Origin: Floricoccus tropicus
GTDB taxonomy: Bacteria > Bacillota > Bacilli > Lactobacillales > Streptococcaceae
DNA: 43,460 nt
Reading direction: 5' to 3'
NCBI RefSeq assembly: GCF_001832905.1
Contig: NZ_MKIR01000006.1
Location: forward strand, 1-43,460
The position numbers and the translations under genes are program-made. Positions within the stretch are counted from its first letter, which is position 1. Every line of letters starts with the position of its first letter. Of this stretch, positions 8,057-18,834 are shown one piece after another. The notes below the pieces were generated by a model. It saw nothing but the letters and a program-made list of their open reading frames with translations, searched no databases and had not been told where the DNA came from.

Positions 8057-9240
8057 TTTTATCGGATTTTGTCAATGGAATTGAAGAAAGTGTAACGCTT
8101 GCTGCTGCTGCTAAAGCAAAGGAGTTAAAGGCTGCAGGTCATGATGTGTTGATTTTAACTGTGGGAGAACCTGATTTTCCAACGCCAACAAATATTAATG
8201 CTGCTGCTAAAAAAGCGATTGATACCGGTAAAACAAGTTTTTATACACCTGCCTCTGGTTTGCCAGAATTAAAAAAAGCTGTTAACAAATATTTTGAAGA
8301 TTTCTATGGATATTCGGTTTCTCCTAAAGAAGTAATAGTTACTTCAGGAGCAAAATTTGCAATCTATGCTTTTTTCATGAGTGTATTAAATAAGGGTGAT
8401 GAAGTTATTATTCCAACTCCATACTGGGTAAGTTATTCAGATCAAGTTAAAATGGCATCTGGAGTTCCAGTATTTGTTGAAGGTCGCCAAGAAAATGATT
8501 TTAAGGTGACTCTTGAGCAGGTAGAAGCCGCTAGAACTGATAAAACAAAAGTTCTTTTAATCAATTCACCATCAAATCCTTCTGGTATGATTTATAGTGA
8601 AGAGGAGTTGCGTGAACTTGGTAACTGGGCTGTTGAACATAATATTTTGATCTTATCAGATGATATTTACCATCGACTTGTTTATAACGGAAGTAAAACG
8701 ACAATGATTTCAACAATTTCTGATGAAATTCGTAAACAAACAATTGTTATAAATGGTTTAAGTAAATCATATTCAATGACTGGTTGGCGTATTGGTTTTG
8801 CGACTGGTAATCCGGAAATTATTGCAGCAATGGCTAAAATTGCTAGTCAAACAACAAGTAATCCGACAGCTGTTGCTCAGTATGCAGCAATTGAGGCAAT
8901 TAATGGAGATCAATCTGTAGTTGATGCAATGAGAGGTCGTTTTGAAGAACGTTTAAACACAATTTATCCAATACTGAATGAAATTCCGGGTATTGAAGTA
9001 GTTAAACCACATGGTGCTTTCTATTTATTCCCTAATGTTAAGGGAGCAATGGAAATGACAGGATATGACAATGTTACTGACTTTACAGATGCTCTTTTGG
9101 AAAAAGAAGGGGTTGCTCTTGTAACAGGTGACGGTTTCGGTGCTCCTGAAAATGTGCGTTTAAGTTACGCGACTGATATGTATACGATTTTGGAAGCTCT
9201 TGATAGAATTAAGAGATTTATTGAAAATAATATGAAATAA
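8053..9240 (+). CDS. aspB: Pyridoxal-phosphate aminotransferase, aspartate type
   Basis: A 395-residue class I aminotransferase, probably the subgroup Ib aspartate transaminase. The cofactor lysine is K238 in SKSYSMTGWR; N175 (SPSNPSG), D204 and Y206 (DDIYHRL) are the expected cofactor contacts, and the C-terminal substrate-binding arginine lies in VRLSYA. It makes aspartate from oxaloacetate and glutamate. Placement immediately before asnS, with an ATGA overlap to the preceding gene, links aspartate supply to asparaginyl-tRNA formation. Confidence 0.92.
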   Translation: MILSDFVNGIEESVTLAAAAKAKELKAAGHDVLILTVGEPDFPTPTNINAAAKKAIDTGKTSFYTPASGLPELKKAVNKYFEDFYGYSVSPKEVIVTSGAKFAIYAFFMSVLNKGDEVIIPTPYWVSYSDQVKMASGVPVFVEGRQENDFKVTLEQVEAARTDKTKVLLINSPSNPSGMIYSEEELRELGNWAVEHNILILSDDIYHRLVYNGSKTTMISTISDEIRKQTIVINGLSKSYSMTGWRIGFATGNPEIIAAMAKIASQTTSNPTAVAQYAAIEAINGDQSVVDAMRGRFEERLNTIYPILNEIPGIEVVKPHGAFYLFPNVKGAMEMTGYDNVTDFTDALLEKEGVALVTGDGFGAPENVRLSYATDMYTILEALDRIKRFIENNMK

Positions 9241-9253
9241 TGAAAGGTAGAAA

Positions 9254-10597
9254 ATGAAAGAATTAATTTCTATAATCGATGTGCCTAAGCACGTTGGTGA
9301 AACTGTAAAAATTGGAGCTTGGGTAGCTAACAAGTCTGGGAAGGGGAAAATTGCCTTCTTACAACTTCGTGATGGTACAGCATTTTTCCAAGCTGTAGCT
9401 TTTAAACCAAACTTTATTGAAAAATTTGGAGAAGAAGAAGGACTTGAGAAATTTGATATTATCAAACATTTAACTCAAGAAACTTCTGTAATTGTGACTG
9501 GTACTGTCAAAGAAGATGAACGTTCAAAATTTGGATACGAGCTTGATTTAACTGATATAGAGGTAGTGGGAGAATCTAATGAATTCCCTATTACGCCAAA
9601 AGAACACGGTACAGACTTCTTGATGGATAACCGTCATTTATGGCTTCGTTCTTCTAAGCAACAAGCTATCATGCAAGTTCGTAATGCCCTTACTTACGCA
9701 ACTTATGAATTCTTCCAACAAAATGGTTTCATTAAGTTTGATTCTCCTATCCTTTCAGGAAATGCTGCGGAAAATACAACTGATTTATTTGAAACTGACT
9801 ATTTTGGAAATCCTGCTTATCTTTCACAATCAGGACAACTTTATCTAGAAGCTGGAGCTATGGCTTTCGGTCGAGTATTTGACTTTGGACCAGTATTCCG
9901 TGCTGAAAAATCTAAGACTCGTCGTCACTTAACTGAATTTTGGATGATGGATGCTGAATATACTTTCTTCACGCATGATGAGTCTCTTGATTTACAAGAA
10001 GCATATATCAAACATTTAATTAAGTATGTATTAGACAATGCATCATATGCTTTAGAAACTTTAGAACGTGATACAAGCTTACTTGAAAAATATGTAAATG
10101 AACCATTTAAGCGTGTTTCTTATGATGATGCAATTGACCTATTGCAAAAACACGAATCTGATGAAGATACAGATTATGAACATCTTGAACATGGTGATGA
10201 TTTTGGTTCACCACACGAAACTTGGATTTCTAACTATTATGGAGTTCCAACATTCATTATGAACTACCCTTCAAGTTTCAAGGCATTCTATATGAAGCCT
10301 GTTCCAGGAAATCCTGAGCGCGTGCTATGTGCGGACTTATTAGCACCTGAAGGATATGGTGAAATTGTTGGTGGTTCTGAACGTGAAACTGACTATGATG
10401 TATTGACTCAAAAAATCATTGATTTTGGTTTAGATCCAAAAGATTATGACTGGTACTTAGACCTTCGTAAATATGGTTCTGTACCGCATGCTGGATTTGG
10501 TCTTGGACTAGAACGTATGGTTACATTCGTTGCAGGAACAGCTCATATCCGTGAAGCAATTCCATTCCCACGTATGCTACACAGAATAAAACCATAA
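9254..10597 (+). CDS. asnS: Asparagine--tRNA ligase
   Basis: A 447-residue class IIb aminoacyl-tRNA synthetase. An N-terminal OB-fold anticodon-binding domain (about 15-105) is followed by the catalytic core with motif 2 [15 protein letters not shown] (215-229) and motif 3 GFGLGLER (414-421). The length matches bacterial AsnRS rather than the longer AspRS. AAAGGT precedes the ATG, 13 bp after aspB. A terminator closes the operon. Confidence 0.95.
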   Translation: MKELISIIDVPKHVGETVKIGAWVANKSGKGKIAFLQLRDGTAFFQAVAFKPNFIEKFGEEEGLEKFDIIKHLTQETSVIVTGTVKEDERSKFGYELDLTDIEVVGESNEFPITPKEHGTDFLMDNRHLWLRSSKQQAIMQVRNALTYATYEFFQQNGFIKFDSPILSGNAAENTTDLFETDYFGNPAYLSQSGQLYLEAGAMAFGRVFDFGPVFRAEKSKTRRHLTEFWMMDAEYTFFTHDESLDLQEAYIKHLIKYVLDNASYALETLERDTSLLEKYVNEPFKRVSYDDAIDLLQKHESDEDTDYEHLEHGDDFGSPHETWISNYYGVPTFIMNYPSSFKAFYMKPVPGNPERVLCADLLAPEGYGEIVGGSERETDYDVLTQKIIDFGLDPKDYDWYLDLRKYGSVPHAGFGLGLERMVTFVAGTAHIREAIPFPRMLHRIKP

Positions 10598-10640
10598 TTC
10601 TACTCTTTAAGAGAGTGAATTTAGAATAATAAAACTTCTG

Positions 10641-10673
10641 AGAAGAGAAAGACTTATCTTTTTCTTCTTTTTT
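10641..10673 (+). terminator. Terminator of the dinG-asnS operon
   Basis: 12-bp stem AGAAGAGAAAGA / TCTTTTTCTTCT with one G-U pair and a CTTA loop, running into a T tract. Confidence 0.85.
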
Positions 10674-10717
10674 ATTACAAAATTCTTTTCAATAATATAC
10701 TGATTATTCTAATTAGT

Positions 10718-10745
10718 TTGAAAATTTACTTGTAAAATATATTAT
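10718..10745 (+). promoter_or_regulatory. Promoter of ridA
   Basis: TTGAAA, 16-bp spacer, TATTAT. It lies between the asnS terminator and the strong AAGGAGG ribosome site of ridA. Confidence 0.6.
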
Positions 10746-10787
10746 ATTCTTTTAAAATGGTGATAAATATGAAGGAGGAAAATATAT

Positions 10788-11165
10788 ATGAAGATAATAG
10801 CTACTGAAAATGCTCCACAAGCCATCGGCCCATATGTGCAAGGAAAAGTTGTAGGTAATTTACTTTTTGCATCTGGTCAGATTCCTTTAGACCCTAAAAC
10901 AGGAGAAATGGTTGGCACTACTATTGAGGAGCAAACGGAACAAGTATTGAAAAATGTTAGGGCTATTTTGGCTGAGGCTGGAACTGATTTTGATCATGTT
11001 GTAAAGGCTACATGTTTTTTAGATAATATTGAAGATTTTGTGGCTTTTAATAATGTATATGCTACTGCTTTCAAGGCCGATTTTCCTGCCCGTAGTGCTA
11101 TTGAAGTTGCGCGTCTGCCTAAAGATGCTCTTGTTGAAGTTGAGGTTATTGCTTATCTTGATTAA
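10788..11165 (+). CDS. ridA: RidA family enamine/imine deaminase
   Basis: A 125-residue protein that hydrolyses reactive 2-aminoacrylate and related enamines released by PLP enzymes. Family hallmarks are the N-terminal APQAIGPYVQG segment, the SGQIPLDP turn and R102 (in PARSAIEV), the arginine that holds the substrate carboxylate; Y16 and E118 are also conserved. The length is typical. A near-perfect Shine-Dalgarno (AAGGAGG) precedes the start. It has its own promoter and lies 90 bp before hpf, which also has its own promoter. Confidence 0.92.
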   Translation: MKIIATENAPQAIGPYVQGKVVGNLLFASGQIPLDPKTGEMVGTTIEEQTEQVLKNVRAILAEAGTDFDHVVKATCFLDNIEDFVAFNNVYATAFKADFPARSAIEVARLPKDALVEVEVIAYLD

Positions 11166-11196
11166 AGGTGAGCAATTTTTTGTTAATAGTTTTACT

Positions 11197-11225
11197 TTGA
11201 AAAGAAAGCGAATTCAAGGTATAAT
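11197..11225 (+). promoter_or_regulatory. Promoter of hpf
   Basis: TTGAAA (11197-11202), exactly 17 bp, TATAAT (11220-11225): close to the sigma-A consensus. Confidence 0.85.
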
Positions 11226-11255
11226 ATAAGTATTAAAAGAAAAGAGGTATATACT

Positions 11256-11807
11256 ATGATTAGATTTAACATTCGTGGCGAAAACATCGAAGTTACTCTC
11301 GCAATACGTGACTACGTGCAAAATAAAGTTTCTAAGATTGAAAGATACTTCAATGATGACCGTGATATTACTGCCCACGTTAACCTAAAGGTATATCAAA
11401 ATAAGAATGCTAAGGTTGAAGTTACAATTCCTATGAAACAGTTAACTTTAAGAGCAGAAGATACTTCACAAGATATGTATGGTTCTATTGATCTTGTAGT
11501 TGATAAATTAGAACGTCAAATTAGAAAATATAAAACTAAAACTAACCGTAGAAAAAATGTTAAAGGTGTTAAAGATTACCCAGTTGAAGAACTTGTTGAT
11601 TTTGAAGTAACAGAAGAAGTCGAAGAAGGTGCTAAAATCGTTCGTACTAAAGAAATAGATCTAAAACCTATGGACGCTGAAGAAGCAGTACTTCAAATGG
11701 AAATGTCTGGACACGATTTCTTTATTTTTACAGATGCTGATACTGAATCTACAAGTATTGTATATCTTCGCGAAGATGGTAACTACGGCTTGATTGAAAC
11801 TAAATAA
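11256..11807 (+). CDS. hpf: Ribosome hibernation-promoting factor, long form
   Basis: A 183-residue protein with an N-terminal S30AE ribosome-binding domain (about 1-100, beginning MIRFNIRGENIEVT), a basic linker around 95-108 (YKTKTNRRK) and a C-terminal dimerisation domain (about 125-183, ending in the conserved FFIFTDADTESTSIVYLRED block). The two-domain layout defines the long form, which on its own pairs 70S ribosomes into 100S dimers in stationary phase. The GAGG ribosome site and a consensus promoter are upstream. A separate promoter and cre for eno follow. Confidence 0.94.
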   Translation: MIRFNIRGENIEVTLAIRDYVQNKVSKIERYFNDDRDITAHVNLKVYQNKNAKVEVTIPMKQLTLRAEDTSQDMYGSIDLVVDKLERQIRKYKTKTNRRKNVKGVKDYPVEELVDFEVTEEVEEGAKIVRTKEIDLKPMDAEEAVLQMEMSGHDFFIFTDADTESTSIVYLREDGNYGLIETK

Positions 11808-11810
11808 TGT

Positions 11811-11824
11811 TGGATACGTTTTCA
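11811..11824 (+). promoter_or_regulatory. cre site upstream of the eno promoter
   Basis: TGGATACGTTTTCA matches the cre consensus at 12 of 14 positions with the CG core. It ends 23 bp before the eno -35, a position that favours CcpA activation rather than repression. Confidence 0.65.
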
Positions 11825-11847
11825 TGTTATAAAATGAACATTATTTC

Positions 11848-13233
<1,386 letters not shown>

Positions 13234-13248
13234 TAAATAATATTATTT

Positions 13249-13275
13249 AAGACCTGCTGATGCAGGTCTTTTTTT
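13249..13275 (+). terminator. Terminator of eno
   Basis: 9-bp stem AAGACCTGC / GCAGGTCTT with a TGAT loop, followed by a T-run. Confidence 0.93.
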
Positions 13276-13311
13276 GCTACAATTAACTCATTAATATATA
13301 AGGAGCCTTTC

Positions 13312-13890
13312 ATGTCAACAACAGTATATATCGTTCGCCACGCGCAATCAGCAAAAGATAAAGGAAGTGAATCGACCCGTCCTCTAAGTAATGATGGAAT
13401 CATTGCTTCTGAGAAATTAGTTCAATATTATCTTGATAAGAATATTGAACAGGTCATATCTAGTCCCTATACAAGGGCAATACAAACGGTCGAACCTTTG
13501 GCAAAAAAATTGAATTTAAATATTGAAATTATTGATGATTTACGAGAGTGTAAGTTTGTGGCAGATAATCAAATTTTATCTGATTCTGAAGTGTATCCTT
13601 TGGTTGAAAAAATGTTTGCTGATGAGAACTATTCACAAACAGGAGCTGAGTCATTCAGTCAATGTCAATCAAGAGCATTGAAGACTTTATACACTTTACT
13701 AGATGATTATCAGAATAAAAATATTGTGTTGTGTTCGCATGGTTTTCTGATTATGAGCCTTTGTAATTATTTTGATAAGTCATATGACTTTGAAAGTCTT
13801 AAAAATTCAAGTAAGCCAGACCTATATGAGCTTATTTTTGATGATAAGAAGCTAAAGGAAATCACAAGAATAACTAGTTTGAACATATAA
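13312..13890 (+). CDS. Histidine phosphatase family protein
   Basis: A 192-residue protein of the phosphoglycerate-mutase/acid-phosphatase superfamily. The phospho-accepting histidine is H10 in VRHAQS; R55 (SSPYTRAIQT), E79 (DLRECKF) and H143 (CSHGF) complete the pocket. The glutamate position and short length favour a phosphatase over a cofactor-dependent mutase. The substrate is not evident. AAGGAG lies 5 bases before the ATG. It is a single gene between the eno terminator and the feo control region. Confidence 0.85.
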   Translation: MSTTVYIVRHAQSAKDKGSESTRPLSNDGIIASEKLVQYYLDKNIEQVISSPYTRAIQTVEPLAKKLNLNIEIIDDLRECKFVADNQILSDSEVYPLVEKMFADENYSQTGAESFSQCQSRALKTLYTLLDDYQNKNIVLCSHGFLIMSLCNYFDKSYDFESLKNSSKPDLYELIFDDKKLKEITRITSLNI

Positions 13891-13900
13891 ATTCCTTTAA

Positions 13901-13959
13901 AATGTAAAATAATATTTACATTATTTGTCAAATATGCTTTACTTATTGGTATAGTAAAG
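13901..13959 (+). promoter_or_regulatory. Two inverted repeats in the feo control region
   Basis: The first is a perfect 8-bp dyad AATGTAAA-N6-TTTACATT (13901-13922). The second is a 7-bp dyad CTTTACT-N9-AGTAAAG (13937-13959). A possible promoter is TTGTCA (13925-13930) with TATAGT (13950-13955), although the 19-bp spacing is long. Both dyads share TTTAC half-sites and bracket the -35, so they are candidate operators for an iron or manganese sensor; neither resembles the standard Fur box. Confidence 0.5.
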
Positions 13960-13974
13960 GATATGTGGGGATAT

Positions 13975-14466
13975 ATGAAAACTTTAGATAATTGTATTGT
14001 GGGTCAAACCTACTATGTTGATCATTCGAAGCCAAGTATGGAGCAGAAGCAGCTGCAAAATCTTGGTGTTATAAAGGGAAGGCAGATTATGGTATCAAGC
14101 TTTGATGGTGAGAATGCTATTGTCCTTCTTCAACATCACCGTTTGGCCCTTGATAAGAAGCTATTAAGTCAGATTTTTGTAGTTGACGACTTGAATCAGG
14201 ATTATGAAGTTGCAAATTTAGATGAATTGATTCCTGGGATGATTGGTATAGTCGAAGGGGTAGAGTCAATGGGGGCTATTCGTCGTCGCCTTATGGATAT
14301 GGGAATAACACGTGGTGTGAAGATATATGTAAGGAAAGTTGCTCCTCTTGGAGATCCAATTGAAATTCACTTACGAGGATATGCTCTTAGTTTAAGAAAA
14401 GCTGAGGCCTCACAAGTTAAGGTTCGAGTACTTGAAGAAGATGGCCAAGAAAAGGGGGGTGAATAA
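13975..14466 (+). CDS. feoA: Ferrous iron transport protein A, tandem FeoA domains
   Basis: A 163-residue cytoplasmic protein, about twice the usual FeoA length, with two SH3-like FeoA domains. The first (about 4-72) is divergent; the second (about 80-157) carries the familiar LRxMGI-like RRLMDMGITRG block and the DPIEIHLRGYALSLRKAEAS ending. FeoA supports the FeoB Fe2+ pump. ATG 13975 was preferred over an in-frame ATG at 13963 because GGGG lies just upstream and the domain starts here, but the choice is uncertain. Its TAA overlaps the feoB start by one base (TAATG), so translation is coupled. Confidence 0.88.
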   Translation: MKTLDNCIVGQTYYVDHSKPSMEQKQLQNLGVIKGRQIMVSSFDGENAIVLLQHHRLALDKKLLSQIFVVDDLNQDYEVANLDELIPGMIGIVEGVESMGAIRRRLMDMGITRGVKIYVRKVAPLGDPIEIHLRGYALSLRKAEASQVKVRVLEEDGQEKGGE

Positions 14467-16592
14467 TGGCAACTATTGCATTAGCGGGGAATCCCAATAG
14501 TGGGAAGACCACAGTTTTCAATATACTTACAGGATCTAGCCAGCGCGTGGGAAACTGGCCGGGGGTTACTGTCGATAGAAAAAGCGGAACCTATAAAAAA
14601 GAGAAAGTAACCACTATTCAGGATTTACCCGGTATTTATTCGCTTAGCCCATATACACCAGAAGAAATAGTGTCACGTGATTATCTCATTAACGACAATC
14701 CTGACGCAGTTCTTAATATAGTTGATGCGACAAATTTGGAGCGTAATCTTTACCTGACTCTGCAAATTTTGGAGACTGATGTACCAGTTGTTATCGGTCT
14801 TAATATGATGGATGCTCTTAAGCGTGAAAATCGCGAAATTGATATTGAAAAATTATCATACGGACTTGGTGTCAAAGTTGCACCGATGACAGCAACAAAG
14901 GGTAAAGGTGTCTTTCAGGCCCTAGAGCTTGCCAAAAAAGAAAAGCAGTCTGAGGACAAATTAACTTATGATGCCAGACTTGAAACTTCTCTTGCTGAAA
15001 TCGATGAAATTCTTGGCGATGCTATTCCACTTAGAGCACGAAAATGGTACTCGATAAAGGTTTTTGAAGGAGATAAGGAAATCTGGGAAAGCCTTAAGCT
15101 TTCCAATTCGCAGGAAAAAGAAATCAAAGAAATTATTTCTATCACCGAGAAAATTTTCCAAGAAGATGCTGAAAGTATCATTATTAATGAGCGTTATGCT
15201 TTGATTGGACAGCTTGTTCATCTTGCAGTTACGGATTCAAGTGGCAGTGATATTAGATTTAATATGTCTGACAAAATAGATAGAATTGTAACTAATAGAT
15301 TCCTTGGACTACCTATTTTTGCTCTTGTAATGTGGGCTGTTTATTATTTATCTATAAAAACTGTTGGAACTATGGGTACTGACTGGATAAACGATGTGCT
15401 TTTCGGTGAGATTATTCCAGAACATTTGACCAATCTAATGCAGTCATTACAAATAGCAGATTGGCTTCAAGATTTGGTATTAAATGGTATTGTGGCAGGT
15501 ATCGGTGCCGTTCTTGGATTCTTACCTCAGATTGCAGTACTCTTCATCTGTCTTGGTATTCTTGAAGACTGTGGTTACATGTCACGTGTTGCCTTTGTTA
15601 TGGACCGTATTTTTAGACGTTTTGGTCTGTCAGGTAAGTCATTTATCCCTATGTTAATTTCAACTGGATGTGGAGTTCCAGGGATTATGGCAAGTAGAAC
15701 TATCGAAAGCGAAAGCGATCGAAAAATCACTATCATGGTTACAACGTTTATGCCTTGTTCGGCGAAACTTCCGATTATTGCTTTGATTGCTGGAGCATTC
15801 TTCCCCAATCAATCTTGGGTTGCACCATCAGCATATTTTCTAGGAATGCTCATGATTATTTTATCTGGTATCATCCTTAAAAAGACAAAGATGCTTTCAG
15901 GTAAATCAGCTCCATTTATCATGGAGTTACCGAATTATCATTTTCCACGTATTAAATCTGTTATTCAGTACAGCTTTGAACGTTCATTAAGCTTTGTAAA
16001 AAGAGCAGGAACAATCATTTTTGTCATGAATGTCATTATTTGGTTTACATCAAGTTATAACTGGCAATTCCAAGCAACAGATGAAAATAAATCAATTCTT
16101 GCAAGTATAGGAAATGTTTTTGCACCTATTTTTGCTCCTCTTGGTTGGGGAAATTGGCAAGCGACAGTGGCGACAGTTACGGGGCTGGTGGCAAAAGAAA
16201 CGGTTGTTGGTACTCTTGGCGTTCTTTATACTGGTGCCAAAGAAACTAGTGAGAACGGTCATGAATATTGGCAAGCAATGCGTGGTCAATTCACACCACT
16301 TGCTGCCTATTCTTTCCTTGCCTTTAACCTTCTCTGTGCGCCTTGTTTTGCAGCTATCGGGGCAATCCGTAGAGAAATGGGCGAAACATCTTGGACCCTT
16401 CGTGCTATCGGATATCAAACCGGTCTTGCCTACCTAACTAGTTTGGTTATTTATCAATTTGGCGAAGCGATACTAACTCACCACATCACTTTTTGGACTA
16501 TCGTCGCAGCTATCGTTCTAGTGGTATTTATCTACTTACTTGTACGTAAGCCGTATAGGAGCGAAAATTTAAAAGCAGTGGAGGCTTTATAA
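14466..16592 (+). CDS. feoB: Ferrous iron transporter FeoB
   Basis: A 708-residue Fe2+ transporter. An N-terminal G domain carries G1 GNPNSGKT (8-15), the switch-I GNWPGVT, G3 DLPGIYSL and G4-like NMMD; the guanine-dissociation-inhibitor helices follow to about 265. The rest is the polytopic membrane part with the paired Gate motifs, including the conserved Cys in STGCGVPG and FMPCSAKLP. The length is that of full FeoB. It is coupled by one-base overlaps to feoA upstream and to a small Cys-rich gene downstream. Confidence 0.95.
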   Translation: MATIALAGNPNSGKTTVFNILTGSSQRVGNWPGVTVDRKSGTYKKEKVTTIQDLPGIYSLSPYTPEEIVSRDYLINDNPDAVLNIVDATNLERNLYLTLQILETDVPVVIGLNMMDALKRENREIDIEKLSYGLGVKVAPMTATKGKGVFQALELAKKEKQSEDKLTYDARLETSLAEIDEILGDAIPLRARKWYSIKVFEGDKEIWESLKLSNSQEKEIKEIISITEKIFQEDAESIIINERYALIGQLVHLAVTDSSGSDIRFNMSDKIDRIVTNRFLGLPIFALVMWAVYYLSIKTVGTMGTDWINDVLFGEIIPEHLTNLMQSLQIADWLQDLVLNGIVAGIGAVLGFLPQIAVLFICLGILEDCGYMSRVAFVMDRIFRRFGLSGKSFIPMLISTGCGVPGIMASRTIESESDRKITIMVTTFMPCSAKLPIIALIAGAFFPNQSWVAPSAYFLGMLMIILSGIILKKTKMLSGKSAPFIMELPNYHFPRIKSVIQYSFERSLSFVKRAGTIIFVMNVIIWFTSSYNWQFQATDENKSILASIGNVFAPIFAPLGWGNWQATVATVTGLVAKETVVGTLGVLYTGAKETSENGHEYWQAMRGQFTPLAAYSFLAFNLLCAPCFAAIGAIRREMGETSWTLRAIGYQTGLAYLTSLVIYQFGEAILTHHITFWTIVAAIVLVVFIYLLVRKPYRSENLKAVEAL

Positions 16593-16732
16593 TGAATATA
16601 TCGACTTTAATTTTATTAGCAGTGATATTACTTGCCTTTGGTTTTGCCGTAAGAAAAGTTATTAAGTCAAAGGGAGCATGTGAAGATTGTAAATGTTCAT
16701 GCCCAACCAAAACATCAAGTAAAAGAAACTAA
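16592..16732 (+). CDS. FeoB-associated Cys-rich membrane protein
   Basis: A 46-residue product whose ATG overlaps the feoB stop (TAATG), preceded by GGAGG at 16580-16584. Residues 4-20 form one hydrophobic helix, then RKVIKSKG, and a C-terminal cluster of four Cys at 30, 33, 35 and 37 (ACEDCKCSC). Length, topology and position match the FeoB-associated Cys-rich family, thought to help iron delivery or gating; the mechanism is not established. It is the last gene of feoAB and is followed by a strong terminator. Confidence 0.88.
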   Translation: MNISTLILLAVILLAFGFAVRKVIKSKGACEDCKCSCPTKTSSKRN

Positions 16733-16743
16733 AATTTGAATAC

Positions 16744-16784
16744 AAAAAGCTCTCAGACTGATTGATAAGTCTGAGAGCTTTTTT
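16744..16784. terminator. Bidirectional terminator after feo
   Basis: 16-bp perfect stem AAAAAGCTCTCAGACT / AGTCTGAGAGCTTTTT with an 8-nt loop. T-runs exist on both strands, so it also serves the minus-strand NUDIX gene. Confidence 0.95.
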
Positions 16785-16820
16785 CTTAAATGAAGTGGAT
16801 GGATTGTAGGTTTAGGTTAT

Positions 16821-17324
16821 TTATAAATGATTAATATTCTTATCAATATATTTACTTGATTTTAGAAAACCAGATCCCACAGTATTTTTGGTCTCATCCC
16901 AGAACATCTGATATTCATATAAGTTTCCCTTTAATAGCTCTAAGATACGAAGTTTAATATCATCTTTAATATCTAAATCCTTGATTTTTGAGATTGGATA
17001 CCATGCTGATTTACCTTCGGGTCCATTCTCTATTAGGTCACCTGAAAATGAAGTACATAAATAATCAACGAAAATAAATTGTTCTTTTTTTTCTTCATTA
17101 ATAAAGCCAGAAAGACCATGTTGCTGAATATCGATGGCTGTTAGTCCGCTTTCTTCTTTTAACTCTCTAATTGCAGAATCAATAAAAGTTTCGGGGAATT
17201 CAACTTTTCCTCCAGGTGGAACTAATCCTCCAAAATCACCTTTATTTCTTTCAATTAGAAGAATTTTTTCATCCTTAAGAACAACTATTAAATTCCAAAA
17301 TTTATAATTCACAGTGTGTGTCAT
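16821..17324 (-). CDS. NUDIX hydrolase (MutT-like)
   Basis: A 167-residue protein with the Nudix box G39-x5-E45-x7-R53-E54-L-K-E57-E58-S-G60 in PPGGKVEFPE...RELKEESG. It hydrolyses a nucleoside diphosphate linked to another group; the FWNLIVVLKDEKILLIERNK start resembles 8-oxo-dGTPase-type members, but the substrate is not determinable. It begins one base after the mnmE stop, with AGGAAA inside the mnmE end as ribosome site, so it is co-transcribed with mnmE. Confidence 0.85.
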   Translation of the reverse strand: MTHTVNYKFWNLIVVLKDEKILLIERNKGDFGGLVPPGGKVEFPETFIDSAIRELKEESGLTAIDIQQHGLSGFINEEKKEQFIFVDYLCTSFSGDLIENGPEGKSAWYPISKIKDLDIKDDIKLRILELLKGNLYEYQMFWDETKNTVGSGFLKSSKYIDKNINHL

Positions 17325-17325
17325 C

Positions 17326-18702
17326 TTATTTTCCTAAGCAGAACTGACTAAATAGTTGAGTGATTAACTCATCTGGTGCACTATCACCTGTAATTTCTCC
17401 AAGAATTTCCCAGGTTCTTGTCATATCAACTTGTACAAGGTCTACTGGTAGCCCCATGTCAAGTCCATCATTGACTGCTTTTAGAGAATCGAGCGCTTGT
17501 TCGATTAGAGCAATGTGACGAGTGTTTGAAAGGTATGTAGCATCTTGTTCTACGATACCTGCATTTTCAAAGAACATATCGTTGATTTGTTCTTCAATTT
17601 TATCGACATTTTCATCTTTTAAGACAGAGATTTCAATATAGTTAGGGTCAAATTCAGCTATTTTTTCTGTCTCAATTTCTTGAGGTAAATCAGTTTTATT
17701 TAAAACAATGATTCGGTTAGAATTTTGACTTAACTCTAAAAGGCTCAAATCTTGGTCAGTTAATTTCTCGCCAGAGTTTAAGACAAGTAGGACCAAGTCA
17801 GCTTCGTTCAGAGCTTTTCTTGAACGTTCAACTCCAATTTTTTCTACAACATCATCTGTTTCTCGAATTCCTGCGGTATCAATAAGTTTTAAAGGAACTC
17901 CATTGATGTTGACAAACTCTTCAATAACATCACGGGTTGTTCCTTCTATGTCAGTGACAATTGCCTTATCTTCACGAAGAAGGTGATTTAAGAGGCTTGA
18001 TTTACCAACGTTTGGACGGCCAATGATTGCAGTTTTAAGTCCTTCACGCAATATTTTTCCTCGTTTGGCAGTCTTTAGCAGATTATCCAATAGTTCTTGG
18101 AAAGCAGTAGTCTTTTCGCGTAGCATTTTTGTAGTCATTTCTTCTACGTCGTCATACTCGGGATAGTCGATATTGACCTCAACTTGGGCCAATGTCTCAA
18201 GGATTTCTTGGCGAGTGTTGTTGATGAGGTTTGATAGACTTCCATCAAGCTGTGCTACCGCTATATTCATGGCTTGGTCAGTTTTCGCACGGATTATATC
18301 CATAACGGCTTCAGCCTGAGACAGGTCAACACGGCCATTCAGGAATGCTCTCTTGGTAAATTCTCCTGGTTCTGCCATTCGGGCACCTTTGCGCAAAAGA
18401 AGTTGTAGTATCTCGTTCATAACGGCGATTCCACCGTGGGTATTGATTTCGATGATATCTTCACGGGTAAAAGTCTTAGGAGCTTTCATCACTCCAATCA
18501 TAACTTCGTCTAAAATACGTCCATCTTCTTCAATGTGACCATAGTTAAGCGTATGGCTTTCAACCTTATTCAGGTCTTTTCCTTTGAAGACTTTACCTGC
18601 AATTTCAACTGCATCAGTTCCAGACATTCTTACGATTCCAATTGCCCCCTCACCAAGTGGTGTTGAGATAGCAGCAATGGTATCAAATTCCTTTGTAATC
18701 AT
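17326..18702 (-). CDS. mnmE: tRNA modification GTPase MnmE
   Basis: A 458-residue enzyme that with MnmG installs carboxymethylaminomethyl groups on U34 of tRNAs. The N-terminal folate-binding domain (about 1-118), a helical domain, and an inserted G domain with G1 GRPNVGKS (228-235), G3 DTAG (275-278) and G4 NKTD are visible. The C-terminus ends CLGK, the conserved catalytic Cys motif with C455. GAGG precedes the ATG on the minus strand. The downstream NUDIX gene is one base away. Confidence 0.96.
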   Translation of the reverse strand: MITKEFDTIAAISTPLGEGAIGIVRMSGTDAVEIAGKVFKGKDLNKVESHTLNYGHIEEDGRILDEVMIGVMKAPKTFTREDIIEINTHGGIAVMNEILQLLLRKGARMAEPGEFTKRAFLNGRVDLSQAEAVMDIIRAKTDQAMNIAVAQLDGSLSNLINNTRQEILETLAQVEVNIDYPEYDDVEEMTTKMLREKTTAFQELLDNLLKTAKRGKILREGLKTAIIGRPNVGKSSLLNHLLREDKAIVTDIEGTTRDVIEEFVNINGVPLKLIDTAGIRETDDVVEKIGVERSRKALNEADLVLLVLNSGEKLTDQDLSLLELSQNSNRIIVLNKTDLPQEIETEKIAEFDPNYIEISVLKDENVDKIEEQINDMFFENAGIVEQDATYLSNTRHIALIEQALDSLKAVNDGLDMGLPVDLVQVDMTRTWEILGEITGDSAPDELITQLFSQFCLGK

Positions 18703-18797
18703 TATTTTCCTCTATATATAATAAAACTTTCTATTTCACTATTTGTATTAACTAATTTTCTCAAATTAAAAAATTTTGTCAATGGAAGTGGATTTTA

Positions 18798-18834
18798 AGA
18801 GAAAATAAAAGACTCTTTTAATTATTCAGAGTCT
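18798..18834 (-). terminator. Terminator of the minus-strand membrane protein gene
   Basis: On the minus strand AGACTCT (18834-18828) pairs with AGAGTCT (18816-18810) and a U-rich stretch follows. The left arm includes the last codons of the gene. Confidence 0.65.

Noticed and set aside
16092-16437. Overlapping frames on both strands within feoB
   Set aside because: Shadows of the feoB frame; the Cys/Arg-rich translations lack any start signal.
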